6,065 nt of DNA. Source: Thermoleophilaceae bacterium (GTDB lineage: Bacteria > Actinomycetota > Thermoleophilia > Solirubrobacterales > Thermoleophilaceae). The translations under genes and the position numbers were made by a program. The stretch covers positions 1-6,065 of the forward strand of contig JACCUE010000064.1 of NCBI GenBank assembly GCA_013812005.1. Direction: 5' to 3'. Position 1 is the stretch's first letter, and each line of letters opens with the position of its first letter. The notes beneath the pieces are model-generated. The model was given only the letters and a program-made list of their open reading frames with translations, was not told the DNA's origin and did not search any database. Shown here one piece after another: positions 5,664 to 6,065 of the stretch.

Positions 5664-6065
5664 GTGGAGACCAACCTCAAGTCGATCGAGCTCAAGGACC
5701 TCTGGCGTCGGTACAAGGACGACGGTGACCCGAGGGCTCGTGAGCGGCTGGTGCTCGCGTATGCGCCCCTGGTCAAGTACGTGGCCGGGCGCATGTCGAG
5801 CGGCCTTCCGGCGCATGTGGAGGAGGCGGACCTGATCTCGTACGGCCTCCTGGGCCTGATCTCGGCGATCGAGCGGTTCGAGCCCGAACGCCAGATTCGC
5901 TTCGAAACGTTTGCGGTGACTCGCATCAAGGGATCGATAATCGACGAGCTGCGCTCCCTGGACTGGGTGCCTCGCTCGGTGAGGGCCAAGGCCCGGGAGA
6001 TAGAGCGCGCCAACGCCAAGCTCGAGCACAAGCTGCGCCGCGCCCCCACCGATCAGGAGATGGCC
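5664..6065 (+). CDS. whiG: RNA polymerase sigma factor, FliA/WhiG family (sigma-28 type), N-terminal part
   Basis: The first 134 codons are present; the gene runs off the right edge. From GTG 5664 the protein reads IELKDLWRRYKDDGD (8-22), then region 2: ARERLVLAYAPLVKYVAGRM (25-44), EEADLISYGLLGLISAIERF (53-72) for core-polymerase binding, and FETFAVTRIKGSIIDELRSL (80-99) with DWVPRSVR (100-107) covering the -10 recognition segment. Region 3 starts at KAREIERANAKLEHKLRRAPTDQEMA. The 'RI+GSIIDELRSLDWVPRSVR' stretch is diagnostic for sigma-28/WhiG rather than sigma-B/F or ECF factors. In flagellated bacteria this factor drives motility genes; in Streptomyces it drives early sporulation. Which applies here cannot be told, so the symbol is by family. 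The GTG is the only start available after the xerC stop, which lies in the same frame 12 nt upstream; AAGG touches the start, so initiation may depend on coupling to xerC. An anti-sigma partner, if any, lies elsewhere. Confidence 0.88.
   Translation, partial: METNLKSIELKDLWRRYKDDGDPRARERLVLAYAPLVKYVAGRMSSGLPAHVEEADLISYGLLGLISAIERFEPERQIRFETFAVTRIKGSIIDELRSLDWVPRSVRAKAREIERANAKLEHKLRRAPTDQEMA

Noticed and set aside
4743..6029. Minus-strand open frame of 428 codons opposite xerC and the sigma gene
   Set aside because: Both sense genes have complete family motifs; the antisense protein has none.

Overview
The window is GC-rich bacterial chromosome with strong G/C preference at third codon positions and frequent GTG starts. 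The genes point to a high-GC actinobacterium. A WhiG/FliA-type sigma factor follows a XerC-type recombinase, and a PlsC-like acyltransferase is paired with an extended-SDR protein, an arrangement I remember from mycobacteria. A deep-branching class such as Thermoleophilia fits the style, but this is inference from gene content, not a database match.

Layout. On the minus strand at the left edge is the N-terminal part of an alpha/beta hydrolase (1-204). Upstream of it, also on the minus strand, is a COG0212-type 5-formyltetrahydrofolate cyclo-ligase-like gene (302-1018). A 50-bp divergent intergenic region carrying a short palindrome (1035-1049) separates this gene from a plus-strand pair: a PlsC-like acyltransferase (1069-1977) and, 5 nt later, an extended-SDR 'epimerase' (1983-3266). 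The SDR protein has lost the usual YxxxK active site and carries an extra C-terminal helical tail. About 100 bp of non-coding DNA follows, with a plausible -10 box abutting a perfect GGGACC-A-GGTCCC palindrome. It leads into a membrane-anchored L,D-transpeptidase (3369-4400). A small, unrecognised minus-strand gene (about 4418-4708) converges on the transpeptidase and diverges almost start-to-start from a complete xerC/xerD-family recombinase (about 4710-5651). A WhiG/FliA-family sigma factor begins 12 nt after xerC in the same frame and runs off the right edge (5664-6065).

Function. The central pair probably works on a membrane lipid or glycolipid. The transpeptidase acts on cell-wall peptidoglycan. 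xerC-whiG is probably a conserved housekeeping unit: chromosome dimer resolution plus an alternative sigma factor for motility or development. There are no RNA genes, CRISPR arrays, insertion sequences or clear rho-independent terminators. There is no obvious new defence or mobile system. The points most worth checking are the apparently degenerate SDR with its tail, the two promoter-proximal palindromes, and the small antiparallel gene squeezed against xerC.
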